64,000 bases of DNA, taken from the NCBI RefSeq assembly GCF_905220415.1, contig NC_059568.1, positions 930,001 to 994,000 on the forward strand. The letters are read 5' to 3'. A program made the position numbers and the translations under genes. The notes under the pieces are model-generated. The model did no database searches, was not told the origin of the DNA, and saw only the letters and a list, made by a program, of their open reading frames with translations. How positions within the stretch are numbered: the stretch's first letter is position 1; every line of letters begins with the position of its first letter. The DNA is from Colias croceus. Lineage: Eukaryota; Arthropoda; Insecta; Lepidoptera; Pieridae. Shown here in pieces: positions 37,232 to 48,195 of the stretch.

Positions 37232-37690
37232 GATTACATAGTATACAAGTGATAACTGCGTTAAAAACAACCGACTTCAAACTTGCACTTGCAAAATTTA
37301 CAAATACCTACAGACAAAAATGCTCATAAAATAAAAACTACTGGGCCTATCCGAATAAAATTTTTATGGGACCAATTCGACACCATCCTGCATCGAACTA
37401 AAAAAGAATCACGTAAATCGGTTCAGAAACCTCGGAGTAATCGGTGTACATACATAAAAAAAAAAAAATATACCGGCCGAATTGATAACCTCCTCCTTTT
37501 TTTTGAAGTCGGTTAAAAACAAAGTCACTTTCTCTGTCCCTATGTCCCTTTGTATGCTTAAATCTTTAAAACTACGCCATGGATTTTTAATGCGGTTTTT
37601 TAAATCGATAGAGTGATTCAAGACGAAGGTTTTAGTATATAATTTATTAGGTTTTAGACAAAGCGGGCGAAGCCGCGGGCGGTAAGCTAG
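37232..37690 (+). mobile_element. Helitron, family C, interrupted by a TIR element
   Basis: The 5' scrap attacatagtata (37234-37245) is separated from the next Helitron block (aacaaagtcactttctctgt, from about 37517) by the AACCGACTTCAAAAA-bounded element. The Helitron then runs on to its hairpin and gcggtaagCTAG at 37687-37690. Confidence 0.75.
37247..37519 (+). mobile_element. AACCGACTTCAAAAA-bounded TIR element nested in a Helitron
   Basis: The left terminus, gttaaaaacaaccgacttc (37260 on), is preceded by aactgc, exactly as in the copy at 19293. The right terminus gaagtcggttaaaaac ends at about 37520. The interior matches 19820-20030 block by block but lacks the 129-bp inverted repeat. An A13 run sits where the 19.9-kb copy has a longer one. 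Confidence 0.8.
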
Positions 37691-38164
37691 TATATTTTAT
37701 TTATTAGTGGGTGCAATGGGTGTAATTATGACATTATTTTTTGGTTTTTGTTTCTATAGCAGGGACACAGATCACTTAGAGTTTTTGGCTTAGTGCACAC
37801 TGGAGAAGTCCGATTTAGTGAATAATAAATAGTATAGAAAACTTATCAAATATATCATATAGATTTTAAAATACACAATGCAGTCAGTTCAATCAGTAAA
37901 ATTCATAATTTTATCATGAACTTCTTTTTTCTTAATAGTCTCAAAGAATATAAACAGTGCAATGATAAAATGGGAAGTCTCACATCAGACAACGTCACAG
38001 GCTGTAGCTATAGCATTAATTCGCATGACGGAAGTTGCGTCAATCGATCACGGCTGACACATAATGTGCCGCTTCCGGTGGGTCACGGGTTCAATCCCGA
38101 TATCTTGGCGCCATTTACACCTGAGTAACTTAACTGTATTTTTATTATGTTTGTTTTTATAAAA
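37691..38164. other. noncoding stretch with a B-box-like site
   Basis: GGGTTCAATCCC at 38087-38098 is a perfect tRNA-type B box with its stem, but no convincing A box or tRNA fold lies upstream. It may be the remains of a SINE head. Confidence 0.35.
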
Positions 38165-38290
38165 CTATAAATAACTACTTTTCCGCCGTTAACTACATTC
38201 CAACAAAAAGCGGCTGCTGCTGGCGGCTTTATTGCTAAATAGCAATTTCTTCCAAGCAACCAGTACCAAGCATAAAGTTTACAGTTGCAA
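38165..38290 (-). mobile_element. non-LTR/SINE 3'-end fragment
   Basis: On the minus strand the segment reads ggtactggttgcttggaaga, then aattgctatttagcaataaa and gccgcc. I associate this string with the 3' region of a widespread lepidopteran retroelement. No coding part is attached and the element type is uncertain. Confidence 0.45.
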
Positions 38291-39334
38291 TTTGAGAAGA
38301 TAGTGTACACATAAAAAGCAAAATGTACCCTATTTCTGACTGAAAATCCCTAGCCTCCTCACTATTTCCAGTCCCAAATAACAATGCAATAGAACCACTC
38401 CATTCCAACCTGAAATTAAGACAAACAAACAAACACACTTCCGCATTTATACTTATCACTTATCACTAAGTATTTGGTCGATCAGCTTTAATGACCGCTC
38501 TAGATGTACTATTGCTCTCTAATCTAATAAAAGTAAAGAGTTCCAAGGCTAATGCAATAATAAAATACTAATTGAATTTGTAATTTATTTGTCTCTGTAG
38601 TCTCTGTATTACTTACACACTTTACAACATTCTGATAGGACTGGTATTTTATAGAATTAAACACTATAAAAAATGTATGTAGAAAAATACCGAAAGCGAC
38701 ACAACTATCTCTATAAATTTTTGTCATTATTTTATTTTTCTCTTTTTGTTGATCCTAGTCGAGTTGGTCCTACGTAATCTAAATGTAAGTAGAACTAAGC
38801 GGTTACTTACGACAGAACATATAAAAGAGGTTTATACCCTGGTAGGGATAAAACACGTCATGATGGTGCAATTGCAGATGTCTACATAGAAAATTCGACC
38901 AGAGAAACAGATGTAAGTAAATGCTACCACGTACCCCACAAGATAACACGAAACTTCTCCGTCACAATTGCAAATTCTGTCCACTAAAGACTTTTAAGAA
39001 AGTCCGTCGTAAACTAAACAGTCTTCCTATACTTATACATTGGTTACATAATAAATTTACCGTCTAAATACCCTTATATTCTCCCCCCGGTTTGTCACGC
39101 GATGTCGCGTCTTATCAACTGAAAAACATCCTTATACTTCACAATACATTGAAGGTATTTTAATGTAATTTTGAGTCAATTTGTAACGGTTTTCAAGTCT
39201 TTAAATTGCTTGTTCTACATTGTTGTTATAATGGTAATAGAAATAACAAGCAATAAGGTTATTGTACTTGTTACTTGATGTTTCGAGGAGTTATGAAGAC
39301 AACCACAGTTACTTAAAAGTTATAAGTTATTGCA
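38291..39334. other. noncoding stretch
   Basis: No gene recognised. Confidence 0.45.
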
Positions 39335-39620
39335 TCTATACTTATTATTATAAAGCTGAAGAGTATGTTTGTTTGTTTGAACGCGCCAATCTCAGGAATT
39401 ACTGGTCCGATTTGAAGAATTCTTTCGGTGTTAGATAGTTCATTTATCGCGGTTTCACCCACATTTCTCCGCTCATGTTGGTCTTAGCGTAATGATATAT
39501 AGTCTATAGCCTGCTTCGATAAATGGGCTATCAAAAACCGAAAGAATTTTTCAAATCGGACCAGTAGTTCCTGAGATTAGCGCGTTCAAACAAACACACT
39601 CTTCAGGGCGGAGTTCCTAG
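39335..39620 (+). mobile_element. chimeric family B Helitron with internal inversion
   Basis: Starts TCTATACTTATTATTATAA and follows family B to ttcatttatcg (about 39449). There it flips to a minus-strand family B body that runs from ggtttcaccc back to the cttcag block (about 39606). It ends with a scrap, gggcggagttcCTAG (39617-39620), followed by a second CTAG. The two halves share about 100 bp in inverted orientation. Confidence 0.7.
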
Positions 39621-39624
39621 CTAG

Positions 39625-40837
39625 ATATTGTTAGTTTTCCAAAATCATGTATGACATTTTGATTACTTAATTAATGTTACAAATTATCGCATCGTCTCTA
39701 CCTTACACCAACATTTCCACTTCTTTTGCTATAATCTATCTGATATTTCTAAACAACCATATTTATCTTACAATAACATATTAGTAATCTGCCAAAATAC
39801 AGTTTCCATTCAGCTTATTACCTACTTATGCTACTCCATACTTTAACCTAGTACAGTATTATATTATCCTTATGATCATTGATGACAACTGAGCAGCGCG
39901 GTCACATAAGTGTAAGTCAACGTGTCTAATGCCATTTGAACGTCTGGAAGTCCCTCAAATATCCAAATTAGATTATTCAATGCAGGGAGAGGTTCGCGTG
40001 TCCCTCCCGTATATGAAATGGTGACTCACCGAGGGCGCGGTAGGGCTGCCACTACGAAGTTAATTAATATAAATATTTCCCGCTTTTCGAGTTTATTGTT
40101 TGAACAATTGATTTGGTAAACTTAGCTAAATTGTTATTGTTCTCGGTAAGAGATCTTTTGTGTTTATAATTGTTTTAAGTCAAAGTCAATAACGGGAGAA
40201 TAAATAGAACAATGAGGAATATAAATGGTAATTGGGATGTAAATTATTTATATAATATTTGGAATATGTATTGTATTTGTTACTTATAAAATCAACTCAG
40301 TTATTACGTATTATTTATAACTTATATTTTATATTTAAATGACTTTTGATGCAGCAACCCTATGCTGGGAACCCTCCGAATGCCATAAGCCCTATGAAAC
40401 GAATGTTTGGTTTGACGAGACAGCCTTAGTTTTCGGGCACGCTAAAAATTGAATAAATATTGATAGAATATGAAATTACAAGTTATAACAACACTTTAAG
40501 AGTAGATTTTATAGTAATTTCTGTACATAATACATATTATAGTTATTTAAAAAAAAAAACTATTTCATTAGATCATAATATAATACTGAACTACCACATC
40601 TAAAACATAAACACTATCATGAGCAATTTTCTTATTATAGAACTATTTTTTGTTTTAATAAAAATAAACATGGCGGCTCTATGCGTGAAATGTCAATTTG
40701 ACAGTTGCATATTATGTGAGAATATCATTGACGTGTCTGAATCGAATAAAAATTATCGATGTAGGTACATGGAATGAATGAATGAAATGATTACATATAT
40801 TCGTGTTTTTTTACTGTATTTTAGATTTTATTACTTA
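39625..40837. other. noncoding stretch
   Basis: No gene. A GC-richer patch at 39890-40060 has no recognisable coding or repeat content. Confidence 0.4.
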
Positions 40838-40957
40838 CTAGCTAGCACTCTATCTATTAAAAAAACCGCATCAAAATCCGTTGCGTAGTTTAAAGATTTA
40901 AGCAAACAAAGGGACATAGGGACAGAGAAAGCGACTTTGTTTTATACTATGTAGTGA
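40838..40957 (-). mobile_element. Helitron, family C, internal deletion
   Basis: The minus-strand 5' end is intact at the right (TCACTACATAGTATAAAAC). From the tctattaaaa block the sequence jumps straight to CTAGCTAG at the left edge. The hairpin and about 80 bp are missing, consistent with deletion between short repeats. Confidence 0.8.
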
Positions 40958-41456
40958 TAAAGTAGTAACTTTTCAACATTTTAACCAACATGAGCAAAAA
41001 ATAAAACGTTACAAAAGTTACTTAATAGTTTGGTTTAAAAACGTCATCTATCAACATAGAGTATTATGTAAGACACAACTTGATGTACCTAAGTGAAATA
41101 CAAACAGGGGATCTTATAAATAACAGAATTATAGCATATTTGCGTGACAACAATCATTTTTCAAGTAGCGTAATCGATTTTACAATGATGACATGCATTA
41201 GTGATTAACCGACTTCAATAGGAAAAGTTCAGTTCGATTGTCTGTTTCTTTACATTTCAATTATTTAAAAACCGATGTGTTTTGTTTTCTACAAGGTTTT
41301 TTCTTTATGTAATAATTGATATAACAACTAGAGACTGTTTATTACTGATTCATGAACCTTTTGATTCCAGTTAATTTCTTAACTTCTTAAATTATTAATT
41401 AATTTTCCCCAAAAGGTTTAATTTCATTAATTACTTATTCCAGGAAACCTTTATTA
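40958..41456. other. noncoding stretch with a TIR scrap
   Basis: ttaaccgacttcaatagg at about 41205-41222 is a lone terminal fragment of the AACCGACTTCAAAAA-type elements. Nothing else recognised. Confidence 0.4.
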
Positions 41457-41654
41457 TTTACTATAAATATTATAAAGCTGAACAGTCTGTTTGTTTGTTT
41501 GAACGCGCTCATCTCGGAAACTACTGGTCCGATTTGAAAAATTATTTTTTTGTTAGATAGCTTATTTATAGAGGAAGGCTATATAGGCTATATATCTTCA
41601 CGCTTAGACCAACAGGAGCGGAACAATGCGGGTGAAACCGCGGGGTAGAGCTAG
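41457..41654 (+). mobile_element. Helitron, family B
   Basis: The start is diverged (tttactataaatattataa, lacking a clear TC). The body and hairpin (cgggtgaaaccgcgg) are good, and it ends gtagagCTAG before a T. Confidence 0.8.
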
Positions 41655-41832
41655 TTTACTATAAACTTTCATAAATCATACCTACATACTTACAAAATAT
41701 TAAAATTTCCATCAATTGTCGGAACTTCTCTACAAAGAATAATGGACACTTAACTCCATAATTCCTTTTAAAACCTTTATCTTGGAACTGTATCGTGTAT
41801 TAGTATTGTTCTTAAGAATTGAATCGATCGAC

Positions 41833-41940
41833 GATAAGTATCACATACAAATTCGAATGACCGACCCCTATCTCCAAGATAAATATATCAGCTACAAATT
41901 CGCACATATAACAGGATGGGTCGACCCCTATCTTCAAGAT
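41833..41940 (+). repeat. two-unit degenerate tandem repeat
   Basis: Units near 41833-41880 and 41881-41940 share acaaattcg, cgacccctatct and caagataa. A third partial match (tggttgacccctag) lies at about 42050. Unit length is about 50-60 bp. Confidence 0.65.
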
Positions 41941-42597
41941 AAGTAACAATTTAGTAGGTGAGGAGGATGCGGGGTCATTCAACTCTTCAATGATTTCGGA
42001 TGTTGGGATGCGGCCATGTTAGTGAAGGAATCATTTTATAGGCCAGGATTGGTTGACCCCTAGGTTGTACGGATGGATATATAGGGGTCTTGATATAATT
42101 TTTAATACTGAATTGGTGATATTTTTTACTAAATTATTTTATTAAACTTGGAAGGACAGTATAAATTATAAATTGAAGTAGTAAAATCTGGACTCTGTAC
42201 ACTAGAAATGTAGAGTCAATTCTGTTTTCTATTGTTTATATTTTTAATTAGCAACGTATCTACTACTATCAACCTACATTTCATTGTGTTTTATAAAATT
42301 ACTTTTCTTTTAAATAGATATGAAAATTTCATGAGGGAAAAACAGTAAAAAAGACTAACAAAAAGAGGATTAAATGTTAAATTAACAAAAATTAATTTTT
42401 ACACATAATTTATTATGATTAATTATCTTCTCTAGTGCATTTGACTTTAAATGAATTAAATTACATTAGAATAAACACAATCAGTTATACGTGTCCAATA
42501 TGAGCGAGCCCTTATCTAGGGAGCTGCGAGTGCATTGCTGCAACTATTTTATTAGCGCTTGTATCTATAAGGATTGTTTTCCAGTGATAAGTGTAAG
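41941..42597. other. noncoding stretch
   Basis: No gene. The last 13 bases are the left target-site duplication of the following SINE. Confidence 0.45.
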
Positions 42598-42909
42598 TAG
42601 AGAGCAGTGGTGGCTCAGTGGTGAGACCTCGGACTTCGAATCGATAAGTCCGTGGTTCGAGACCAGGCGAGCGCGCAGGAAATAAATTGATTTTTCAATT
42701 TATCTGCGCATGTTGTAACATCACCACTGCTCGAACGGTGAAGGAAAACATCGTGAGGAAACCGACATGTCGAAGAATTAAAAAGTTCGACGACATGTGT
42801 CATCCGCCAACCCGCACTTGGCCAGCGTGGTGGATTATGGCCTATACCCTCATAGGAGGCCCGTGTCCCAGCAGTGGGAACGTATATGGGCTGATGATGA
42901 TGATGATGA
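42598..42909 (+). mobile_element. full-length tRNA-derived SINE with target duplication
   Basis: The head has a pol III A box (TGGCTCAGTGG, 42611-42621) and B box (GGTTCGAGACC, 42654-42664). A middle section contains the inverted pair aaataaattga/tcaatttat. The 3' section (ccgacatgtcgaag, cacttggccagcgtgg, cccagcagtggg) ends in a (TGA)n tail. TGATAAGTGTAAG flanks both ends (42585-42597 and 42910-42922), showing retrotransposition. The element encodes no protein; open frames across it are incidental. Confidence 0.88.
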
Positions 42910-42922
42910 TGATAAGTGTAAG

Positions 42923-43995
42923 CTATACTATAGCTATACAAATATATTATTTTAGTTTTAAATGTGAGTTGAATCTTTTATACATTATTTAATAAGAGAG
43001 ATAAAAATTAAGACTGTAGAGCCTAATGTTAAAGGTTTTTAGAGTGAAAATTACGACTCTTAGAAAATAAAAGATATTTAATGTACTTTATATCCAATAT
43101 CCTGATAGTTTTCAAGCACTTGTAATGGATTTAATTTTAGGTTTATCTTCTTGTGAAATGATATTTTTTCTTTTAAAGGTAGATATGATTACTATATGAA
43201 TTATAAGTAAATTGTTAGCACATGAAAATGCTTACGACCTCTTAACACACGCTACATTTTTTTACATGACTTTTCTCATTGATCAAACATAGCTCGTCAT
43301 AGCATGTTGTGTAGCACAAGCTTTATGTCAATTGATCATTTAGGGTCCACATCACTTCCTCCATTGATTTGTAGCGCTATCTCTGCTTGTCCATCTGTTT
43401 CATGTCACATATCGATACATGTACTTATTGTAAGAAGTTGTTTTTATGTTTGAATGTATTAACCTCTGGAATTGGTGGATTTTTGAAAACATGTTATGCA
43501 CTCGTAGATAAGCTTTTATTTTGAATTGGATGGCAAATATACGAGCATGTACTTCACAATTACAAAATTACTGTCTAAGAATCTATTTTTTAGCAAGATT
43601 TTATTCAGCATCAGTTGCCCTTAATACTAAACCTTTACTATCCCATAATTCATAATTTATATTGTACATATAACTATACATTTATTTGAATATAATAAAT
43701 GTTAATATGTAATTGAAGGGAAAGTTATAAATAAATACGTTTATCATTATTAATTACTTATTGATACCAGTTATTTTCCAGACACTACAAATGTATGAAG
43801 AAATATAAATATTACGAAATAAAACCATCTCTACGCTGTTACTCTTGTTAGCTAACTTTATAATCTGGTTTCGCTTTCGTGGTTTAAGACACTTTTTAAT
43901 GTATATAATACATAATAGAATTTGACATAAGAATTTTTTAGAGAAAATTTTCATGAATGGTAACGTTTATCTAATCTTATCTTATCTTAATCTTA
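42923..43995. other. AT-rich noncoding stretch
   Basis: No gene. A (TCTTA)n-like run (taatcttatcttatcttaat) lies at about 43972-44000. Confidence 0.45.
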
Positions 43996-44163
43996 TCTTA
44001 TAATAATATATATAAATCTCGTGTCACAATGTTTGTCCTCAATGGACTCCTAAACCACTTAACCGATTATAATAAAATTCGCACACCATGTGCAGTTCGA
44101 TCCAACTTGATAGGATAGTTTAAACATGTAGGTACCACGGGCGAAGCCGGGGCGAACCACTAG
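43996..44163 (+). mobile_element. divergent Helitron (cacaatgtttgtc type)
   Basis: Ends acgggcgaagccggggcg, then aaccaCTAG before a T. The body has ctcgtgtcacaatgtttgtc and ccacttaaccgattataat. It starts at one of two TC dinucleotides in the preceding tcttatctta run. Its interior is unlike families A-C. Confidence 0.65.
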
Positions 44164-44335
44164 TAATGTATAATTTTTTTCCATTTTTTTTCAACTGTCA
44201 CCGAAATTTATATTTAATATTATAATTTATATAAGGTATATAGATTTTTATGTTAATATTATATTCTTTAAGAATATAAAAAATTCAATCACGATTCGAG
44301 ATTTGAACCCGCGTCTTCTGAAGCATAAAATCTCA

Positions 44336-44525
44336 TCCATACTCCATACTAATATTATAAATGCGAAAGTAACTCCGTCTGTCTGTCTGTTACTCAATCA
44401 CGCCTAAACTACTGAACCAATTTGCATGAAATTTGGTATGGAGATATTTTGATACCCGAGAAAGGACATAGGCTACTTTTTATTGCGAAATATAAACCAC
44501 GGGCGAAGCCGGGGAAGACCGCTAG
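44336..44525 (+). mobile_element. Helitron, family A variant, intact ends
   Basis: The start is doubled (TCCATACTCCATACTAATA), so either TC may be the original end. The 3' terminus is the short type cacgggcgaagccggggaag, then accgCTAG before a T. It shares the tattgcgaaatat block only with 36848-37005. Confidence 0.84.
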
Positions 44526-44873
44526 TATTTCATAAATTCTCAATTTTTACCGACACATTATTTAAAATTTCAATGATAAATCTTATCCTTAGCCGAAACA
44601 AAATGTCACCACATGTGTAGTTTTATTTATACATTTGCTAGTGTACACACGTGTCGTGAATCTAGTTTAAATTAATAGGACGTGAGACCTATTTAAGGTC
44701 TTTGTACTGAAAGAAACCATGTGTCCAAATGTTTCCAAGTGTGTCCAATTGTGTCCAAGAGATAAGACAACGAATTTTAATAAGTATAATTTTTTAAAGT
44801 TTTCTAATCGTTGACTGTCTGTTGATAATTTAATGCATAACTATGAAATTGAGAATAATTTTAATATGTATAA

Positions 44874-45082
44874 TCACTAGTCACTACATAGTATAAACTA
44901 TAAAACAAAGTCGCTTTCTCTGTCCCTATGTCCCTATGTATGCTTAAATCTTTAAAACTACGCAACCGATTTTGATGCTTTTTTTTAAATAGATGGAGTG
45001 ATTCAAGAGGAAGGTTTTATCATATAATAAATAATTTATTAGGTTTTAGACAAAGCGGGCGAAGCCGTGGACGGAAAGCTAG
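44874..45082 (+). mobile_element. Helitron, family C, intact ends
   Basis: The start is doubled (TCACTAGTCACTACATAG). It contains short internal duplications (aaactataaaac; ataataaataattt). It ends gacggaaagCTAG before a T, with the hairpin weakened by gaagccgtgg. Confidence 0.82.
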
Positions 45083-45682
45083 TAAAGTATAAACAGAATA
45101 TCAAAGTATCTAAGAAGTAAGTCTTTATGAGAATGTTACTAAAACTAAATGCCTGTAATAATTATGCAGTTTAACATTTCATGAATTGGCTGAGATCTTA
45201 ACAAAAGTTGATTGAGAGATGTGTACAAATAAAAAAATATAAATAAGTAGGTATGTAGTTAGAAAGACATAATTCGCTTTGCAATGGCGTATAAAATAAT
45301 CTAACATACATAAATGAAATAGCCGAATACATGGCTTCCTTCTTTTCGAAATCTCTTGAAAATTTTACGTTTTGATAACAGAAAGGGAAGACGATTCATT
45401 AAAACTTTGGTAAATCGAGTTATTAATTTAACTTCTTCATGTAAAATAAAACAACATTTCTTGTTCGATGTAAAGTCGTATTGTGAATTTCGCAAAGCGT
45501 TTTGATATAACAAAACTACGTGAGAACAATAAGGGATTCACGGTTAAAATGAAAAGAATGTTATGAAAACATCGTTTTTTCACATCCACATATTCTTACG
45601 TGTATAATTTTCAAACATTTGTTAAACACATATATTCATGTAAACGTGTACCTACTTAATGTAGTGTTAAATAGGCTATCAA
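45083..45682. other. noncoding stretch
   Basis: Nothing recognised. Confidence 0.45.
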
Positions 45683-45913
45683 TCACTATAAAACTAAAAT
45701 GTAAAGAGGAAAGGTTTGTAATTATGAATGTATGTATGATTGTATGGGTTTCACGCATAAACTACTGGACCGATTTCAAAAATTCTTTCACCATTAGAAA
45801 GCTGCATCTTCACTGAGCAACATAGGCTAGGTTTTACCCGGAAATCCCACGGGAACGGGAACTATGCGGGTTTTTCTTTGAAAACGCGGGCGAAGCCGCA
45901 GGCGGAAAGCTAG
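45683..45913 (+). mobile_element. Helitron with family D 5' half and family A 3' half
   Basis: The left half (aagaggaaaggtttgtaat, ttcaccattagaaagctgca) matches the fragment at 55782-55922. The right half (ggaaatcccacgggaacggg to gcggaaagCTAG, 45910-45913) is family A. The target T follows. Confidence 0.75.
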
Positions 45914-46189
45914 TTTTTGTAATAAAAGGGGACTCTTACTATATCTCTCTCATCTACTATATTATGATTATATTAGTGTTCTATGTTCATGGTCCTAGAA
46001 AAAGGTACCTAGGTATATTGAGTATAATATTTTCTTGCAATCCCTAAATCGTAACTTTTACTAATCACAGCTTGAAGAAGTTCTTACCAATATTGTCCTG
46101 AGTGGAAAAAGCTTCTTATTTATAAAGGAGTTCAATCGGAGAGTCAATATTCAGTACTTTTTCATTAGACTGGAAGTCAGGATCGCTTT

Positions 46190-46528
46190 ATGAATTATTG
46201 TTTGTATGAACTTGATATTTGTTATAATAAAATTAGGTTGAAATTTTCTTATGAAAGAATTAATAAATTGTTGAAATCTCAATTTGCTTTTGCATCCAAA
46301 TATTTCAAAAGACATGCAATTCATGGCATCATCTTCTTCGAAGCCTGTAGAGTGTCTGGTGTCATGGCCGTGGAAAGTGTTTACGTCATTATATTTTGGC
46401 CAAAACTCGCCCTGGATGTGGACATGAATATAAACAATGTAACTGTACTAAGAAAGGAGGATATTTTTATTTCTGACGATATTCATATGAAAAAAAAACT
46501 GCATAGACTAGAAAATCCGATATTGTAA
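46190..46528 (+). CDS. 112-codon ORF, unrecognised
   Basis: ATG at 46190 runs to TAA at 46526. The product is lysine/isoleucine-rich, with a hydrophobic segment at about residues 45-75 (HGIIFFEACRVSGVMAVESV onward) and a KKKLHR-type basic C-terminus. I recognise no domain. No repeat family overlaps it. It could be an exon of a fast-evolving gene, but in AT-rich DNA a frame of this length can arise by chance, so I give it little weight. Confidence 0.15.
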   Translation: MNYCLYELDICYNKIRLKFSYERINKLLKSQFAFASKYFKRHAIHGIIFFEACRVSGVMAVESVYVIIFWPKLALDVDMNINNVTVLRKEDIFISDDIHMKKKLHRLENPIL

Positions 46529-47529
46529 ATTTTCCATTTTATTATTTATTTATACAAACAACGCTGCGTGTATCAACTAGTAAGGACGATAAGAAAAACA
46601 GATTATTAGCGCTACACAGCTTTCATCCCCTTCATATCAGATAAAACACATTTAATCGGCCTACGGAGCGTGTAGGTGTCACCCCCCGGCTAGGGTACCT
46701 AGAATTAGTCCAGCTTGCGGTTGGGACCTGAGTTAAGCCTAGACTTTGGATCGATCGATTTTTAAGTCCCCATAACGCCTAGGGGCTTGCACCGGCATGG
46801 GGAAATGTGCTAGAATTTAAAAATCGCATTCTGCATTCCGCCATGTTTGCTTGTCTCGTGTGAAGTCGTGTGTGGATGCGCAAAAATTAATGCAATTTTT
46901 TGCTATAATAATTTATGTAGCGCAATTTTGCTAGACTCTAGATTTGCAATTGTATGTAGAGTTCCAATGCATGTTCTTTAAAAAAGCGTATCCTTAAATA
47001 AATAGATTTCTTTTCAAATTCGCTATTAATCATGAAATATAATATTTAAAATTTCGCTCCAATTAATTTAATTATTTACCTATTGATATAAATTAAACAA
47101 ATTAATTACTCTAAACAATAAATAATATTACACAAGTTCGTCCAATATCAACCGCTTCTGATATTAAATAAAAGTTCGACAAACTTTACACAGTGGACGA
47201 TTAGGCAGTTAATAACACATCGTTATCCAGAAGACCATTTATATAAATGCGAACGAATTAATAACAAACATGCACTTACAGTACGTGCCGGCGATGTTAG
47301 ATCCAAGTCCTTGTGAATGAAACACAAAATGAAACTTAGTTTATGTCAAGTTTTTCACACTGCACAATATATGTTAGTTATAAATTTTCGATACACATTC
47401 CTATAACATATCGCACGATTCGGTATCACCCGCACTCCATGCGGCACCAGACCGGAATAGCTAAACTTGTGTAATGTGTAGGCGGAAGCATAATGTCCTG
47501 TGATTGCGCATTGCTTGGCATGTACTGGA
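46529..47529. other. noncoding stretch with a possible minus-strand promoter/first exon
   Basis: No gene proven. A GC-richer block (46650-46860) has no coding look. At 47288-47293 the minus strand has a strong GTAAGT donor preceded by tcgccggcacgtact. About 75 nt upstream lies TTGTGCAGTGTG, which resembles an insect initiator. This might be an untranslated first exon. Confidence 0.2.
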
Positions 47530-47587
47530 GCGCCATCTAGTTGTGCTAAGCGAAGATCAAATTTTAGTTACAGCGCCATCTAGTGGC
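47530..47587 (-). promoter_or_regulatory. two CTCF-like AGATGGCGC sites
   Basis: On the minus strand CCACTAGATGGCGCTGT (47571-47587) fits the CTCF core CCASYAGRKGGC plus GC. A weaker site, AACTAGATGGCGCTC, lies at 47530-47544. Two looser relatives follow (TAGATGGCAC at about 47783, AGATGGCACC at 47868). Function is inferred from the motif only. Confidence 0.35.
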
Positions 47588-48117
47588 TACTCGAAGTTCG
47601 TGAAAATACTTATAAGTATAAAATATGCGTTCTCTTATTTATAATGCAATGTATCTTTATATTTTACTTTTCTTTATTTAGTTAGGTTATGTATTAAAAA
47701 TAAAATTAACTAATTTATGGCAGAATCCCTATTAAATAAAGAAAAAAATCCATTCAAGAATCTGTTAATGTAATTGTTTATAGTGCCATCTATTCGGTTT
47801 GCTTGGAACTTGTTCAAATTTTGTATGCATAGATTTGAAAACAGGAACTAGTTCTCATTAGGAATACAGATGGCACCTAATTCGTTTAATGTAGAGTCCT
47901 TAAGATGTCTAGCTCTACATAATAAAAAATCCTCAAGTAGGGTACGGTCTACAAAAAAATTATGTGAATATTTTTATTAAATACTATAACTCTTGTTAAT
48001 TAGCTTTATTGGTTCTTTTACAAGAGAAATTACCCGATGATAGTTTTAAATTATAAACTTTACGAACGTTTTTTTCAATCCGTTTATTTAATTACCAAAG
48101 AATAACGAGAAAAATTT
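47588..48117. other. noncoding stretch
   Basis: No gene apart from the two looser AGATGGCAC motifs noted upstream. Confidence 0.4.
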
Positions 48118-48195
48118 AATTACATATAAAATATTACAATGCAAAAGTAAATTAAATTTGTGATGGGTTTTGCGACTCACAACTTCTAAGTACGG

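Noticed and set aside
38050..38105. tRNA gene around GGGTTCAATCCC
   Set aside because: No A box, D arm or acceptor stem could be found at the right distance.
42615..42941. 108-codon minus-strand frame with a run of histidines, and a 101-codon plus-strand frame with a run of methionines
   Set aside because: Both are translations of the SINE and its (TGA)n tail; the His and Met runs come from the simple repeat.
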